Of a stretch of 64,000 bases of DNA, positions 8,797-18,362 are shown piece after piece. A program made the translations under genes and the position numbers. Source of the stretch: JBEBVQ01 sp964636205. Lineage in GTDB: Bacteria > Bacteroidota > Bacteroidia > Chitinophagales > Chitinophagaceae. The stretch spans positions 1 to 64,000 of the forward strand of contig CAZWPF010000003.1 in assembly GCA_964636205.1 (NCBI GenBank), in the 5' to 3' direction. Position 1 is the stretch's first letter, and every line of letters begins with the position of its first letter. The notes beneath the pieces are model-generated. The model had not been told where the DNA came from and ran no database searches. It worked only from the letters and a program-made list of their open reading frames with translations.

Positions 8797-9671
8797 ATAA
8801 AAAGCACCTGGTGTTTGTAATCAATCCCCGGGCTGGTGTTAACCGGAACAAGCAAATTCAGCATGCAATAAATAGTCAGCTGGATCTTAACCGGTTTGAC
8901 TATTCGATAGAATATACTCAATATCCACACCATGGCACGGAAATCGCCCGGGAAGCGGTGCGGCATGGCGCTTATGCCGTTGTAGCCGTTGGTGGGGACG
9001 GGTCTGTTAATGATGTAGCAAAGGGGTTAATAGGCAGTGATACAGCTCTGGCCATAATCCCTTTAGGGTCGGGAAACGGGTTAGCACGAACGCTAGGTAT
9101 TCCGGCGAATTCCCGAAAGGCAATTCAAACTATCAATGCAGATCAATTAAGTTTGGTAGATATAGGGTATGCTAATGAGCGCTTATTTCTGAGCTGTGCA
9201 GGTGTCGGATTTGAAGCTTTGATTTCTGATCGTTTTAAAAATAGTAGTCGTCGGGGGTTACTGACCTATATTTGGCTGATCATCCGTAATTTTTTTTCCT
9301 ACAGCTCCAAAAGATGGGAAATAGATATCGATGGTCGTATGCTTCATGAGAAGGGTTTTATTGTAACCGTAGCAAATGGTCAGCAGTTTGGTTACAATTT
9401 CCATATCGCACCTACTGCCGATTTGCAAGATGGGAAATTGGATTTGGTAGTCGTGCGCAAATTCCCCGTGTTAGCAGGATTTGGCGTGGCGCTACTCTCT
9501 TTACAGGGCAAATTATTGGAAAGTCGATATGTACATCATTATCGGGGGAAAAGTATCAAAATAGCTTCTGAATATTTAGCGTTGTTGCAAACCGATGGAG
9601 ATGCATACCCCTGCAATTCTGAAGTTCGATTTTCTATTCAGCCACAGGCTCTAAAGGTAATGGCATCTTAA
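8793..9671 (+). CDS. Diacylglycerol/lipid kinase family protein (YegS/BmrU type)
   Basis: The product is a 292-residue cytosolic or membrane-associated kinase with the DAGK catalytic fold, phosphorylating a lipid alcohol or related substrate. The start INPRAGVNRNK, the nucleotide-binding GGDGSVNDVAKGL and the IPLGSGNGLART motif are all present, and the carboxy half carries the usual QTDGD-type end (LLQTDGDAYP). It overlaps nadC by 4 bp. The real lipid substrate cannot be deduced; family members include YegS, DgkB and sphingosine-kinase-like enzymes. Confidence 0.87.
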   Translation: MNKKHLVFVINPRAGVNRNKQIQHAINSQLDLNRFDYSIEYTQYPHHGTEIAREAVRHGAYAVVAVGGDGSVNDVAKGLIGSDTALAIIPLGSGNGLARTLGIPANSRKAIQTINADQLSLVDIGYANERLFLSCAGVGFEALISDRFKNSSRRGLLTYIWLIIRNFFSYSSKRWEIDIDGRMLHEKGFIVTVANGQQFGYNFHIAPTADLQDGKLDLVVVRKFPVLAGFGVALLSLQGKLLESRYVHHYRGKSIKIASEYLALLQTDGDAYPCNSEVRFSIQPQALKVMAS

Positions 9672-9857
9672 CTGCAAGCGATATTAGTTCGTTCCTGTAA
9701 ACGAATGCGCTGCAGTGCATCCTTACTGTTTACCGGCAACGAAGCTAAACCGAACAGCCGCTAGGCTTCGTACGTCGAGGATGAAACCCGAGACTCGTAC
9801 ACAGATTGTGTCCCGTAATCTGTTCGCACATTCCCGTGAGGAAGCACCGAAACCCAT
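9671..9857. other. Intergenic segment with several inverted repeats
   Basis: This non-coding stretch lies between two convergent genes. It holds a two-part hairpin at 9671-9716 (outer arms ACTGCA-GCG/CGC-TGCAGT, inner arms TTCGTT/AACGAA), a pair ACGAAGC/GCTTCGT at about 9739-9771, and CAGATT/AATCTG at about 9802-9822. No U-tract follows the first hairpin. It may be a terminator region or a small structured RNA; neither is proven. Confidence 0.4.
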
Positions 9858-11657
9858 TCAATAGCAGTATTTATTTTCCTCCACTATTCGAGCCGCGATC
9901 ATTCTACGAGCGGCAACGGTGTCATACTCATCGGTCTTTGTAAATCGCTTCAAACCCATCAACATCATTCTTCGTTCATCACCCTCCGCAAAAGCATTGA
10001 TGGCATTACGGCCGGCGGTATGAATACGTATGGCGGCATCGAACAAATAAACCTTTGCCATCGCAACCTGTTCCTTTACGGCCTCTTCGCCACGCATCGC
10101 TACTAATTTCTCCACCCTAAGCAATACTGATTCACTTGTGTATAGATCAATCAGCATATCGGCAAGATATAGGATCACCTCCTGCTCCTTGGCCAATTGC
10201 TGCATCAGCTTTTGTACCGCACTGCCGGCGGTCATTAAAATAGCCTTTTTAAACCCTTCCAAATATTTTTTCTCTTTGACGAAAACACCGTCTTCCGCCA
10301 ACTGACCAAAATCCGGGATACTCATTAATTCAGCAGCCACTTTTTGAGCGGGTCCCATCAAATCCAGCTCTCCCTTCAAAGCACGTTTAAGCATCATGTC
10401 CACTGAGAGCAACCGATTAATCTCATTGGTTCCCTCAAAAATCCGATTAATTCTGGAATCCCGGTAAGATCGTTCCATAGGAGCCTCGGCACTAAAACCC
10501 ATCCCTCCGTATATCTGCACCCCCTCGTCTACCACATAGTCTAATGCCTCAGAAGCATTCACCTTTATAATTGCAGCTTCAATTGCAAATTCTTCAGTCC
10601 CCTTCAACTTTGCCAAAGCATCCTCCATGCCTGCATTTATTAAAGCTGTTGTTGCCTCCTCTATATTTATACTGGCTCTATAAATCGCAGACTCTGCAAC
10701 AAAAGTTCGAATTGCCTGCTCTGCAAGCTTATATCGGATAGCACCGTATTTCGAAATCGGCCGACCAAACTGCTCCCGTTCATTGGCGTAATTTACCGAT
10801 TTGGAAATTACATCTTTTGCAGCTCCCACCGCTGCGCCACCCAACTTAATTCTTCCCAGATTCAAAATGTTAACAGCAATCTTGAAACCATTCCCACGAG
10901 TAGAAAGCAGATTCTCTACCGGCACCTTGCAATCATTAAAAAATACTTGTCGGGTAGAACTGCCCTTTATCCCCATCTTCCGTTCTTCGGGATTTAAGGT
11001 AATGCCTCCAAACGATTTCTCTACGATAAATGCACTTAGGTTTTTATCATCATCTATCCTTGCAAAAACCACAAATACATCGGCAAACCCTCCATTTGTG
11101 ATCCACATTTTCTGACCATTCAGTACATAGTACTTCCCATCCTCCGAGAGTATGGCCTTTGACTTTCCGGAATTCGCATCTGAGCCCGCATCAGGCTCCG
11201 TAAGGCAATAACAACTTTTCCATTCTCCAGTAGCCAACTTCGGAATGTATTTACGTTTTTGCTCTTCGGTACCATAATATAAAATCGGCAGGGTTCCGAT
11301 TCCGGTATGTGCTGCTAGAGCTACAGCAAACGAATGCCCGGCTCCAATAATTTCAGTAGTAAGCATGGAGGTTACAAAATCCTGACCCATTCCTCCATAT
11401 TCCTCCGGAATTGAAATCCCCAATAAACCCAAAGCGCCGGCCTTTTCCAATAAAGCAGGCATCAGTCCTTCCTCACCGCTATCGATCCTGTCGAGATTTG
11501 GACTGACCTCCTGTGACAAAAAATCCCTGCACATCTCTGCAATCATCTGCTGCTCTTCTGTCCACTCCTCAGGAATAAACACATCCTCCGCGAGGGTTGT
11601 TTTAATCAGGAATTCTCCACCCCTTATTACTCTTCCGGAATTCGCAGCTTGTGACAT
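9858..11657 (-). CDS. Acyl-CoA dehydrogenase, long form
   Basis: This FAD enzyme catalyses the first step of fatty-acid beta-oxidation (acyl-CoA to trans-2-enoyl-CoA). The 599-residue protein has the amino-terminal helical domain, the FAD-binding strand segment (CYCLTEPDAGSDANSGKSKA, WITNGG) and the signature IYGGMGFSAEAPMERSYRD followed by FEGTNEINR, whose glutamate is the likely catalytic base. A further ~180 residues at the carboxy end resemble the extension of VLCAD/ACAD9-type enzymes. No thiolase or hydratase is adjacent. Chain-length specificity is inferred only from the extension. Confidence 0.92.
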   Translation of the reverse strand: MSQAANSGRVIRGGEFLIKTTLAEDVFIPEEWTEEQQMIAEMCRDFLSQEVSPNLDRIDSGEEGLMPALLEKAGALGLLGISIPEEYGGMGQDFVTSMLTTEIIGAGHSFAVALAAHTGIGTLPILYYGTEEQKRKYIPKLATGEWKSCYCLTEPDAGSDANSGKSKAILSEDGKYYVLNGQKMWITNGGFADVFVVFARIDDDKNLSAFIVEKSFGGITLNPEERKMGIKGSSTRQVFFNDCKVPVENLLSTRGNGFKIAVNILNLGRIKLGGAAVGAAKDVISKSVNYANEREQFGRPISKYGAIRYKLAEQAIRTFVAESAIYRASINIEEATTALINAGMEDALAKLKGTEEFAIEAAIIKVNASEALDYVVDEGVQIYGGMGFSAEAPMERSYRDSRINRIFEGTNEINRLLSVDMMLKRALKGELDLMGPAQKVAAELMSIPDFGQLAEDGVFVKEKKYLEGFKKAILMTAGSAVQKLMQQLAKEQEVILYLADMLIDLYTSESVLLRVEKLVAMRGEEAVKEQVAMAKVYLFDAAIRIHTAGRNAINAFAEGDERRMMLMGLKRFTKTDEYDTVAARRMIAARIVEENKYCY

Positions 11658-11789
11658 AACTATAATATTTTGATGATCATTGCCTAGATATATTCAAGTT
11701 ACGAAAAAAATGCCACCCAACTCGGGAGGGATCGTTAATGGAAATCAAACAATATCTTAAATTTCGATAGCTCATTCCTAAAATGATTA

Positions 11790-11818
11790 AAGCCGGATCG
11801 CGATGCGCGACCCGGCTT
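11790..11818 (-). terminator. Hairpin downstream of the EGF-motif lipoprotein gene
   Basis: Outer arms AAGCCGG/CCGGCTT and inner arms TCGCG/CGCGA with a 3-nt loop form a near-perfect GC-rich stem. It lies 27 bp after the stop of the minus-strand gene. The following U-run is weak. Confidence 0.6.
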
Positions 11819-11844
11819 TACTAACCAATGTTTTTCAAATGCTG

Positions 11845-12399
11845 CTAGGGAGTCTTATTCCATACAGAAGGGGCACCTGCTTGAAGGCCATAATCATCCG
11901 CCGGACTGCCTTCGGGTAGATCCAGATCCTGTACACTATAACGCAATGTCATTTTGCCATAAGCACCATAGTATTTGTCAGCCTCCAAAATACCCATACC
12001 TTTTACTACCCAACGCTCGTCGACTGTTTGTTCCGGAATAAACAAAGTATCTGATTTTACATAACCATCAACTGCGCCTACAAATACGTTTCTAAAGTTC
12101 TTGATCTTTACATCAATGATCTCTTCTCCCTTTTCTACTGAAACTGCATACTGTGCAGTTTGAGAAGTGGTTCCTTTTTCCATCACCTGATAAATCCCTT
12201 CGAATTTATCTCTCATAATCTTTTCACACTGAGGCCCTTCATAGCCGGTGGGGCAGCTACATACACCTTCCTCGCAAACCCCATTATATGCACAGACAAT
12301 AGTCTTGCATTTATCTTCGTTACAACCGGTTACACCAGTAAAAATAGCCATCAGACTCAGAGCCGACAGGAATATGGTTTTTAATGAGTTTTTCATCAA
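11845..12399 (-). CDS. Lipoprotein with an EGF-like cysteine motif
   Basis: The 184-residue product has a lipoprotein signal ending in a lipobox (IFTGVTGC, cysteine near residue 26), so it is probably anchored to the outer membrane. Directly after it comes an EGF-like pattern: CKTIVCAYNGVCEEGVCSCPTG, then YEGPQCE. The remaining ~120 residues resemble a small beta-rich domain as seen in many Bacteroidota lipoproteins. EGF modules are rare in bacterial proteins but recur in this phylum, where they may mediate binding. No function is assigned. Confidence 0.8.
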   Translation of the reverse strand: MMKNSLKTIFLSALSLMAIFTGVTGCNEDKCKTIVCAYNGVCEEGVCSCPTGYEGPQCEKIMRDKFEGIYQVMEKGTTSQTAQYAVSVEKGEEIIDVKIKNFRNVFVGAVDGYVKSDTLFIPEQTVDERWVVKGMGILEADKYYGAYGKMTLRYSVQDLDLPEGSPADDYGLQAGAPSVWNKTP

Positions 12400-12504
12400 T
12401 AATCTTAGTTTACAAAACAGGTGCTAAAGGTAAAAGAAACAAATTTAAAATGCAAGACCATCCAATTAAATTAAACAATAGTTGTTGTTCTATTGGTGAA
12501 CATC

Positions 12505-13356
12505 CTAGGGTTGTTTACGCTCCATTTCCATTTTATAGGCCTTAATCCCCCTAAATATTGCCAGCGCAAGTTCGTGTTGGCCTGCCTCAGAATTCATGTA
12601 GATCTCCTCGTCAGGATTATTAATAAAGCCACATTCTACGAGCACACCCGGCATAGCGCTGCCTGCCAGGACTTCTAACCCCATTTGTTTAACTCCCAAA
12701 TTCGGCCGGCCCACTCGTTCGAATTCCGACTGAATTTTCGTACCCAAGGTTACACTTCTCGCCAAAAAAGCCTGATTGTATTGCGCAATTATAATAGCAG
12801 TCTGCGGATCGCTCTCATCCAATAACCCCGGCTCCTCCACTATATTTTCGGCATTATTGCCAATGGCACCGGCTTTCTGGCCTGTCCTATGCAACCCCAA
12901 TACGTAAGTTTCTGTACCACTCGCAGTGGTGCTGGTATGGCGTACGGTACGATAAGTAGGCACTTTCACCTTTTTCCCATTTCTGGTGACATATTTGTAA
13001 CCGGTGCGTATTTTTTCTACCCGAGGCGCCGTTGCGTTAATATGTATCGATACAAACAAATCGCCCTTTGCCCGATTTGCTATTTCATGTCTTTCTTTCA
13101 AGGTGGGATATACATCTGAAGTGCGTGTGTAAATTACCTTGCAGTCCTTCAAACTATCATTGATCATCTTCCCTACCCTCAGAGCGATTGCGAGCGTCAA
13201 ATTCTTTTCCAAACTTATTTTGCCCTTAGCCCCCGGATCGGTACCGCCATGACCTGCATCCAATACAATAGTTGTCACCTTTTTACCGTTAGCCATTGTA
13301 GCAAACGGTGCTATAATAAAGACTGCTAAAACAGCCGAAAGTACCCTTATATGCAT
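12505..13356 (-). CDS. N-acetylmuramoyl-L-alanine amidase (Amidase_3 family)
   Basis: This zinc enzyme cleaves the bond between N-acetylmuramic acid and L-alanine in peptidoglycan. The 283-residue product has a signal peptide (MHIRVLSAVLAVFIIAPFA) and the Amidase_3 landmarks: LDAGHGGTDPGAKG (zinc histidine), the glutamate in ISLEKNLTLAIA, SIHINA (zinc histidine) and the catalytic glutamate in VECGFINN. It is divergent from lptD, a neighbourhood I recall as common in Bacteroidota. It most likely acts in the periplasm during cell division or wall turnover. Confidence 0.94.
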   Translation of the reverse strand: MHIRVLSAVLAVFIIAPFATMANGKKVTTIVLDAGHGGTDPGAKGKISLEKNLTLAIALRVGKMINDSLKDCKVIYTRTSDVYPTLKERHEIANRAKGDLFVSIHINATAPRVEKIRTGYKYVTRNGKKVKVPTYRTVRHTSTTASGTETYVLGLHRTGQKAGAIGNNAENIVEEPGLLDESDPQTAIIIAQYNQAFLARSVTLGTKIQSEFERVGRPNLGVKQMGLEVLAGSAMPGVLVECGFINNPDEEIYMNSEAGQHELALAIFRGIKAYKMEMERKQP

Positions 13357-13416
13357 TATATTTATTTAATCTGTTAACTTCCGTAAGTATAAACTACAAA
13401 CCTAACACCAAATGGT

Positions 13417-13424
13417 TATTTTTG
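13417..13424 (+). promoter_or_regulatory. -7 box of lptD
   Basis: TATTTTTG matches TAnnTTTG. The lptD ATG follows after 9 nt, so the 5' leader should be extremely short. Confidence 0.6.
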
Positions 13425-13433
13425 TGCCCGCTC

Positions 13434-16145
13434 ATGACCCCATGCGGTAAAATTATTCTAAAAAATCTATGGATTCACTGCTTTAGGCTTTCTATTGCGG
13501 TAATTTTTATTTTGTGGTTATCGCAACCGGCTTTTGCTCAGGTTGTCCCACCCACCGACAGTCTCATCCTGACCGAAATCGCAGACAGTTCCAAAACCGT
13601 TCTTTCCGGGAGCGATAGTGTGTATGTCGACACTATGGCTGCCAACGGCGCTAAAAAACGGACTGCATTAGAGGACTCCCTCGGTATCACCATTTCCAAA
13701 GACGCCTTAGACGCTCCGGTTTTCAGTGAGGCTACAGATTCAGCGGTTATGGACATGGAGCATAATGTATTTTATCTGTACAAAGATGCAAAGGTATCTT
13801 ATGAAGATATGAAAGTGGATGCCGGCATGATTGTGTACAATCAAGAAAACAGTCGTGTAAGTGCTTCGCCTCTTCCGTACAGAGATAGTTTAAAAGCTCC
13901 GGAAACCGATACCGCCGGTCTAAGGGGGAAATTTGTACAGGGTAATGAATCATTCACTTACGATTCGCTCCAATACAATTTCAAAAGTAAACGGGCGATT
14001 GTTAGAAATGCACATTCTCAATACGGAGAGGGTTTTGTCCATAGTGAGCAGATCAAAAGAAATGAAGATCAGTCGATCTACGGCTGGAAAAACATTTATA
14101 CCACCTGTGCTCTCGACACCCCGCACTTTGGTATTAGTGCCCGTAAAATCAAGATCATACCCAACCGATTAATTGCTTCGGGTCCTGCCAATATTATGGT
14201 CGAAATGGTCCCTACCCCTGCCTTTTTACCTTTTGGAATCTTTCCGATTTCCCAAACGCAGAGGTCCGGATTCCGGCTGCCCATGTACACAATCGAAGAA
14301 CAAAGGGGGATCGGCTTAACCAATGGGGGATATTATTTTTACCTCAATGACTATGCAGATCTTCTGCTCTTGAGTAATATTTATTCTAAAGGTAGCTGGA
14401 GCGGGAGTGCCATTGCCAACTATGCCAACAGGTACCAGTACAATGGTGGACTTTCACTGAGCTATGCCTATAATAAGACCGGCGAGAGCTTTGAGCCGAA
14501 TTCATCGGTGGTGAAAGATTTTATGATCAACTGGCGCCATACTACTGATCCAAAAGCCAGACCGGGGGTGAGTTTTAATGCTTCGGTGACTGCGGGTAGC
14601 TCTTCGTTCTACGCCAACAACAGTTACAATCCGGATCAAATTCTGCAAAACCAGTTCCAGTCGAACATTACTTTTTCGAAAAACTGGGCTAATAAACCCT
14701 ACAACTTAACTGTTGGTGCCCGCCATAGTCAGAATACCCAAACCCGTCAGGTGAATGTCACACTGCCGGAGCTTAGCTTCTATCTGGGACAATTCAATCC
14801 CTTTCAGACAAAAAACAGCACCGGTACCCGCTGGTACGATAAAATCACTTTGGGATATACGCTGAACGCACAGAATCAGATAAATTTTTACGACACTGCG
14901 TTTAGTCTGAACAGCCTCTCGACCAATCAGTTCAGAAATGGGATTCGTCACAATGTCCCTTTGAGTGCTGCTTATACCATCTTCCGTTTCGTCAATTTGT
15001 CGCTGGGAGCCAATTATACCGAATATTGGCTCACCCGCAGAGAGTTTAGATATTTCAACCCTAACCATGGGGGTGTAGATACAAATTTGTATCGTGGCTT
15101 TTATGCTGCCCGGGATGTTGACTTAAACATGCAACTCAGCACGCGTATATACGGGATGAAAATGTTCCCTAAAGGCAAGCTGATGGGAATTCGACATGTA
15201 TTGACGCCCAGCACTGGCTTCAATTTCAAGCCCGACTATGCAGCGCACCCATTCTATTATTATTACCAGACCCGACTGAGTGAGATGGCCCAACCAGTGT
15301 ACTTATCACCCTATGATGGCTCTGTAATTGGTGTACCCGGACTGAATCAGTACGGACAATTCGGTAGCAATGTGCTTTACGGCTTGAATAATAATCTTCA
15401 GATTAAAACCAGGAGTTCGAAGGATACTATTTCGGGCAGTCAGAACATCACCCTGATTGACGCCTTGTCGATAAATGGCTCTTATAATCTCGCCGCAGAC
15501 TCATTTCAATGGAGTCCGATAGCTGTTTCTTTCCGAACGAACGTATTGAACAAGCTGAATATCAGTGCCAATGCCGCATTTGATCCGTACACTTTGGATT
15601 ATGAGACGGGTCAGAGAAAAGCTACCAGCTATTGGGATGCCGGAGAGGGCTTGGCACGATTTACCAGTGCCAGTGTAGCTTTGAGTGCAAGTTTTAGATC
15701 AACAAAGAAAACAGGCAATGAATCGGAATTGATAAAAACCGATGAATTCAGTCGACTGATGCAACAAGGCGGGTATAACGACTATGTAGATTTCAATATA
15801 CCCTGGTCAATAAATATCGCCTATGCGCTGACCATGAACAATATGTACAGCAGCTTTAGCAAGAGCGATTCAATACGATATAATCAAAATGTAATGATTA
15901 GCGGGGATGTAAATATCAGTAGTCATTGGAAACTAACCTATTCTACAGGTTATGATTTCACAATCAAGCAACTGACTTTTACCTCCATTGATATATACAG
16001 AGATCTACACTGCTGGGAAATGCGTTTGGGTGCCATCCCCTTTGGTCCGAGAAAAAGTTTCAACTTCACACTCAATGTGAAAGCCTCAATTTTACAGGAT
16101 TTGAAATTGGTGCGACGTCGTGACTTCCGCGATGCGATATATTAA
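13434..16145 (+). CDS. lptD: LPS-assembly protein LptD/OstA-like outer-membrane barrel
   Basis: LptD places lipopolysaccharide into the outer leaflet of the outer membrane. The ~903-residue product starts with a signal peptide (FILWLSQPAFAQ), then an OstA/LptA-like beta-jellyroll (about residues 100-280; for example MEHNVFYLYKDAKVSYEDM and FTYDSLQYNFKSKRAIVRNA). A long beta-barrel of alternating aromatic strands follows, ending in DFRDAIY. The region FLPFGIFPISQTQRSGF is the usual junction to the barrel. The ATG at 13434 was chosen since a TTG at 13422 overlaps the -7 box. The carboxy-terminal cysteines typical of proteobacterial LptD are not evident, as is usual in this phylum. Confidence 0.85.
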   Translation: MTPCGKIILKNLWIHCFRLSIAVIFILWLSQPAFAQVVPPTDSLILTEIADSSKTVLSGSDSVYVDTMAANGAKKRTALEDSLGITISKDALDAPVFSEATDSAVMDMEHNVFYLYKDAKVSYEDMKVDAGMIVYNQENSRVSASPLPYRDSLKAPETDTAGLRGKFVQGNESFTYDSLQYNFKSKRAIVRNAHSQYGEGFVHSEQIKRNEDQSIYGWKNIYTTCALDTPHFGISARKIKIIPNRLIASGPANIMVEMVPTPAFLPFGIFPISQTQRSGFRLPMYTIEEQRGIGLTNGGYYFYLNDYADLLLLSNIYSKGSWSGSAIANYANRYQYNGGLSLSYAYNKTGESFEPNSSVVKDFMINWRHTTDPKARPGVSFNASVTAGSSSFYANNSYNPDQILQNQFQSNITFSKNWANKPYNLTVGARHSQNTQTRQVNVTLPELSFYLGQFNPFQTKNSTGTRWYDKITLGYTLNAQNQINFYDTAFSLNSLSTNQFRNGIRHNVPLSAAYTIFRFVNLSLGANYTEYWLTRREFRYFNPNHGGVDTNLYRGFYAARDVDLNMQLSTRIYGMKMFPKGKLMGIRHVLTPSTGFNFKPDYAAHPFYYYYQTRLSEMAQPVYLSPYDGSVIGVPGLNQYGQFGSNVLYGLNNNLQIKTRSSKDTISGSQNITLIDALSINGSYNLAADSFQWSPIAVSFRTNVLNKLNISANAAFDPYTLDYETGQRKATSYWDAGEGLARFTSASVALSASFRSTKKTGNESELIKTDEFSRLMQQGGYNDYVDFNIPWSINIAYALTMNNMYSSFSKSDSIRYNQNVMISGDVNISSHWKLTYSTGYDFTIKQLTFTSIDIYRDLHCWEMRLGAIPFGPRKSFNFTLNVKASILQDLKLVRRRDFRDAIY

Positions 16146-16226
16146 AGAGATTGAAAAATGGAGCGTGTGTGAGTCATGAACTTATTATTATTATGTTCAT
16201 AATGGTAGATTTGCCTCTCATTTGAT

Positions 16227-16234
16227 TATTTTTG
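16227..16234 (+). promoter_or_regulatory. -7 box of the E2 acyltransferase gene
   Basis: TATTTTTG lies 32 nt before the ATG at 16267. A small inverted repeat (ATGAAC/GTTCAT) lies further upstream around 16178-16199. Confidence 0.55.
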
Positions 16235-16266
16235 CAGCTTATAAGTAAACATACAAATAACTAAAC

Positions 16267-17580
16267 ATGGCCATTGTCGATCTAGTTATGCCCAAAATGG
16301 GCGAAAGTATCATCGAAGCTACTATCCTTAAATGGCATAAGAAGCCTGGGGATAAGGTAGCAATGGACGAAACCGTGCTGGAGATCGCCACTGATAAAGT
16401 TGACAGTGAAGTACCTTCTACTGCCGCCGGTACCATTACCGAAATATTGTATAATGAAAATGATGTGGTGCCCGTAGGACAGGTAATCGCCCGGATCGAC
16501 AGTGCTGCTGCCGGAGCTTCCACTGCAGCTCCTCAACCCGCTGCGCCGGCTCAACAAGCCGCGCCTGCACCGACACCGGCACCTGCTGCTAGCCCTGCTC
16601 CTTCAGCCTCTGCGGCTACCGCAACTACCGGTGGGAACAGATTCTATTCCCCACTCGTGCTTAATATCGCCGGGAAAGAAGGAATAAGCATGGCAGAGTT
16701 GGAACAAATCCCGGGAACCGGTAATGAAGGCAGAGTAACTAAAAAAGATATACTTAATTACGTTGCTAACCGTGGTAATGTAACTCCTGCTGCAGCTGCC
16801 CCTGCGCAACCCGCAGTTGCAACCACCACTACTGCTCCTGCACCACAGGCCGCCCCCGCTATTCATACCGGCAATGTTGAAATCATTGAGATGGATCGGA
16901 TGCGGAAGCTGATTGCGGATCATATGGTACGCAGTAAATCTACGTCTCCGCACGTAACCAGCTTTACAGAAGCAGATGTTACTAATATCGTACGCTGGCG
17001 CGAGAAGGCTAAAAAGGAATTTGAAAAGAAATACGGCGAGAAAATCACTTTCACCCCGATTTTCATCGAAGCGATTACCAATTGTATTCGCAAGTTCCCA
17101 ATGATCAACAGCAGTGTTGATGGTGATAAGATTATTATCAAAAAGGATATCAACATCGGTATGGCTACCGCTTTACCTAGTGGAAACCTGATTGTCCCGG
17201 TAATTAAAAACGCCGATACCAAAAATCTGCTCGGGCTCTCCAGAGATGTTAACAGTTTGGCTAATGCTGCCCGCAATGGTAAACTGAAAGCAGATGACAC
17301 TCAAGGTGGTACTTTCACACTGACTAATGTAGGGACATTCGGAAGTTTGATGGGTACACCCATCATCAACCAACCACAGGTGGCAATCCTGGCTGTAGGT
17401 AGTATTAAAAAGCGCCCTGTTGTAATGGAAACTCCTGATGGTGACGTTATCGCCGTAAGACATATGATGTATCTCTCACTCAGCTACGACCACCGTATCG
17501 TGGATGGATCTCTGGGTGCAGGATTTCTTACTGCGGTAGCTAACGAACTGGAAGCATTTGACATTAACCGTTCCATATAA
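16267..17580 (+). CDS. 2-oxo acid dehydrogenase E2 (dihydrolipoamide acyltransferase), branched-chain type
   Basis: E2 is the core of a 2-oxo acid dehydrogenase complex, passing an acyl group from E1 to CoA. Domain order in the 437 residues: lipoyl domain 1-78 with lipoyl lysine K44 (EIATDKVDSEV), an Ala/Pro-rich linker, a peripheral-subunit-binding domain at about 125-165 (GRVTKKDILNYV), a second Ala/Pro linker, and the catalytic domain with H409 and D413 in YDHRIVDG. The lipoyl segment MPKMGESIIEATI resembles branched-chain (BCKDH) E2 more than pyruvate or 2-oxoglutarate E2. E1 and E3 genes are not adjacent, so the substrate is an inference. Confidence 0.88.
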   Translation: MAIVDLVMPKMGESIIEATILKWHKKPGDKVAMDETVLEIATDKVDSEVPSTAAGTITEILYNENDVVPVGQVIARIDSAAAGASTAAPQPAAPAQQAAPAPTPAPAASPAPSASAATATTGGNRFYSPLVLNIAGKEGISMAELEQIPGTGNEGRVTKKDILNYVANRGNVTPAAAAPAQPAVATTTTAPAPQAAPAIHTGNVEIIEMDRMRKLIADHMVRSKSTSPHVTSFTEADVTNIVRWREKAKKEFEKKYGEKITFTPIFIEAITNCIRKFPMINSSVDGDKIIIKKDINIGMATALPSGNLIVPVIKNADTKNLLGLSRDVNSLANAARNGKLKADDTQGGTFTLTNVGTFGSLMGTPIINQPQVAILAVGSIKKRPVVMETPDGDVIAVRHMMYLSLSYDHRIVDGSLGAGFLTAVANELEAFDINRSI

Positions 17581-17605
17581 TGGTGCGGACGAGCACAGCC
17601 GATAA

Positions 17606-18292
17606 ATGAATCTGAATAATATCATTCGTCCGTCGCTTTATATTTTAGCGATCTTATTGTTCGTGATCCATAGCCACAGTATGGTGTTCGGACAAGCGAT
17701 ATCAACAAATCCCCCTCTTCAAGATGGGGATTTGTTGTTTCAAGACCTGGATTGCGGCCCGCTTTGCGAGGCGATTGAAAAAGTAACAAACGGCGTAGAC
17801 AATAAGGATTTTTCACACGTAGGTATGGTATTTACCCGAAATGACACTGTTTGGGTGATCGAAGCTACCGGTGGGAAAGGAGTCTGCAGCACTTCGCTGG
17901 AATCGTTTTACAACAGAAGTAAAGACGAGCGAGGCCAGCCGAAAATAGTTGTAGGTCGCTTGAAAAAGAAATACCGACACCTCATCCCGGGTGCCATTGA
18001 TTTTGCCATAAAGCAATTGAATCTGCCTTATGATGAAGAATTTTTACCTGAGAACGGCAAGTATTATTGCAGCGAACTAATTTACGATGCATTCAGACAT
18101 GTCAATAAGGGTGTTTCGCTATTTGATTTGCAGCCCATGACCTTCATTGATCCGGAGACGGGATTATTATTCCCTGCATGGGAAACCTATTACAAAGCAC
18201 TTAATAAAGAAGTCCCGGAAGGACTACCTGGTTGTAATCCCGGAGGCATTTCAAGAAGTAAGCATATCAAGATTATCAAGTCCTACTATTGA
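17606..18292 (+). CDS. YiiX/YebB-like permuted NlpC/P60 (papain-like) protein
   Basis: The product is a 228-residue exported protein (signal segment PSLYILAILLFVIHSHS) of the circularly permuted NlpC/P60 superfamily. The histidine lies in FSHVGMVF and the cysteine in YYCSELIYDAF, in the order histidine first, cysteine second that marks YiiX/YaeF-type members. Enzymes of this group are thiol hydrolases or acyltransferases acting on amides or lipids; the substrate here is unknown. The gene starts 25 bp after the E2 stop and could be co-transcribed with it, although no functional link is obvious. Confidence 0.8.
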   Translation: MNLNNIIRPSLYILAILLFVIHSHSMVFGQAISTNPPLQDGDLLFQDLDCGPLCEAIEKVTNGVDNKDFSHVGMVFTRNDTVWVIEATGGKGVCSTSLESFYNRSKDERGQPKIVVGRLKKKYRHLIPGAIDFAIKQLNLPYDEEFLPENGKYYCSELIYDAFRHVNKGVSLFDLQPMTFIDPETGLLFPAWETYYKALNKEVPEGLPGCNPGGISRSKHIKIIKSYY

Positions 18293-18310
18293 TGCGCAAC
18301 CAAAAAAATA

Positions 18311-18336
18311 GCGGAGATAGATGGAACTATCCCCGC
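18311..18336 (-). terminator. Rho-independent terminator of the NPPHG lipoprotein gene
   Basis: Arms GCGG-GATAG/CTATC-CCGC with one mismatch are followed on the minus strand by TATTTTTTTGG. It also sits just after the plus-strand YiiX-like gene and may work in both directions. Confidence 0.65.
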
Positions 18337-18362
18337 CGGTAATAAAATGATTTGAAAAATGG

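Noticed and set aside
14706..15068. A 120-codon antisense frame inside lptD
   Set aside because: No recognisable domain, no promoter box, and lptD is intact on the plus strand.
16500..16870. Low-complexity repeats in the E2 gene
   Set aside because: They encode the normal Ala/Pro-rich linkers between the lipoyl, binding and catalytic domains.
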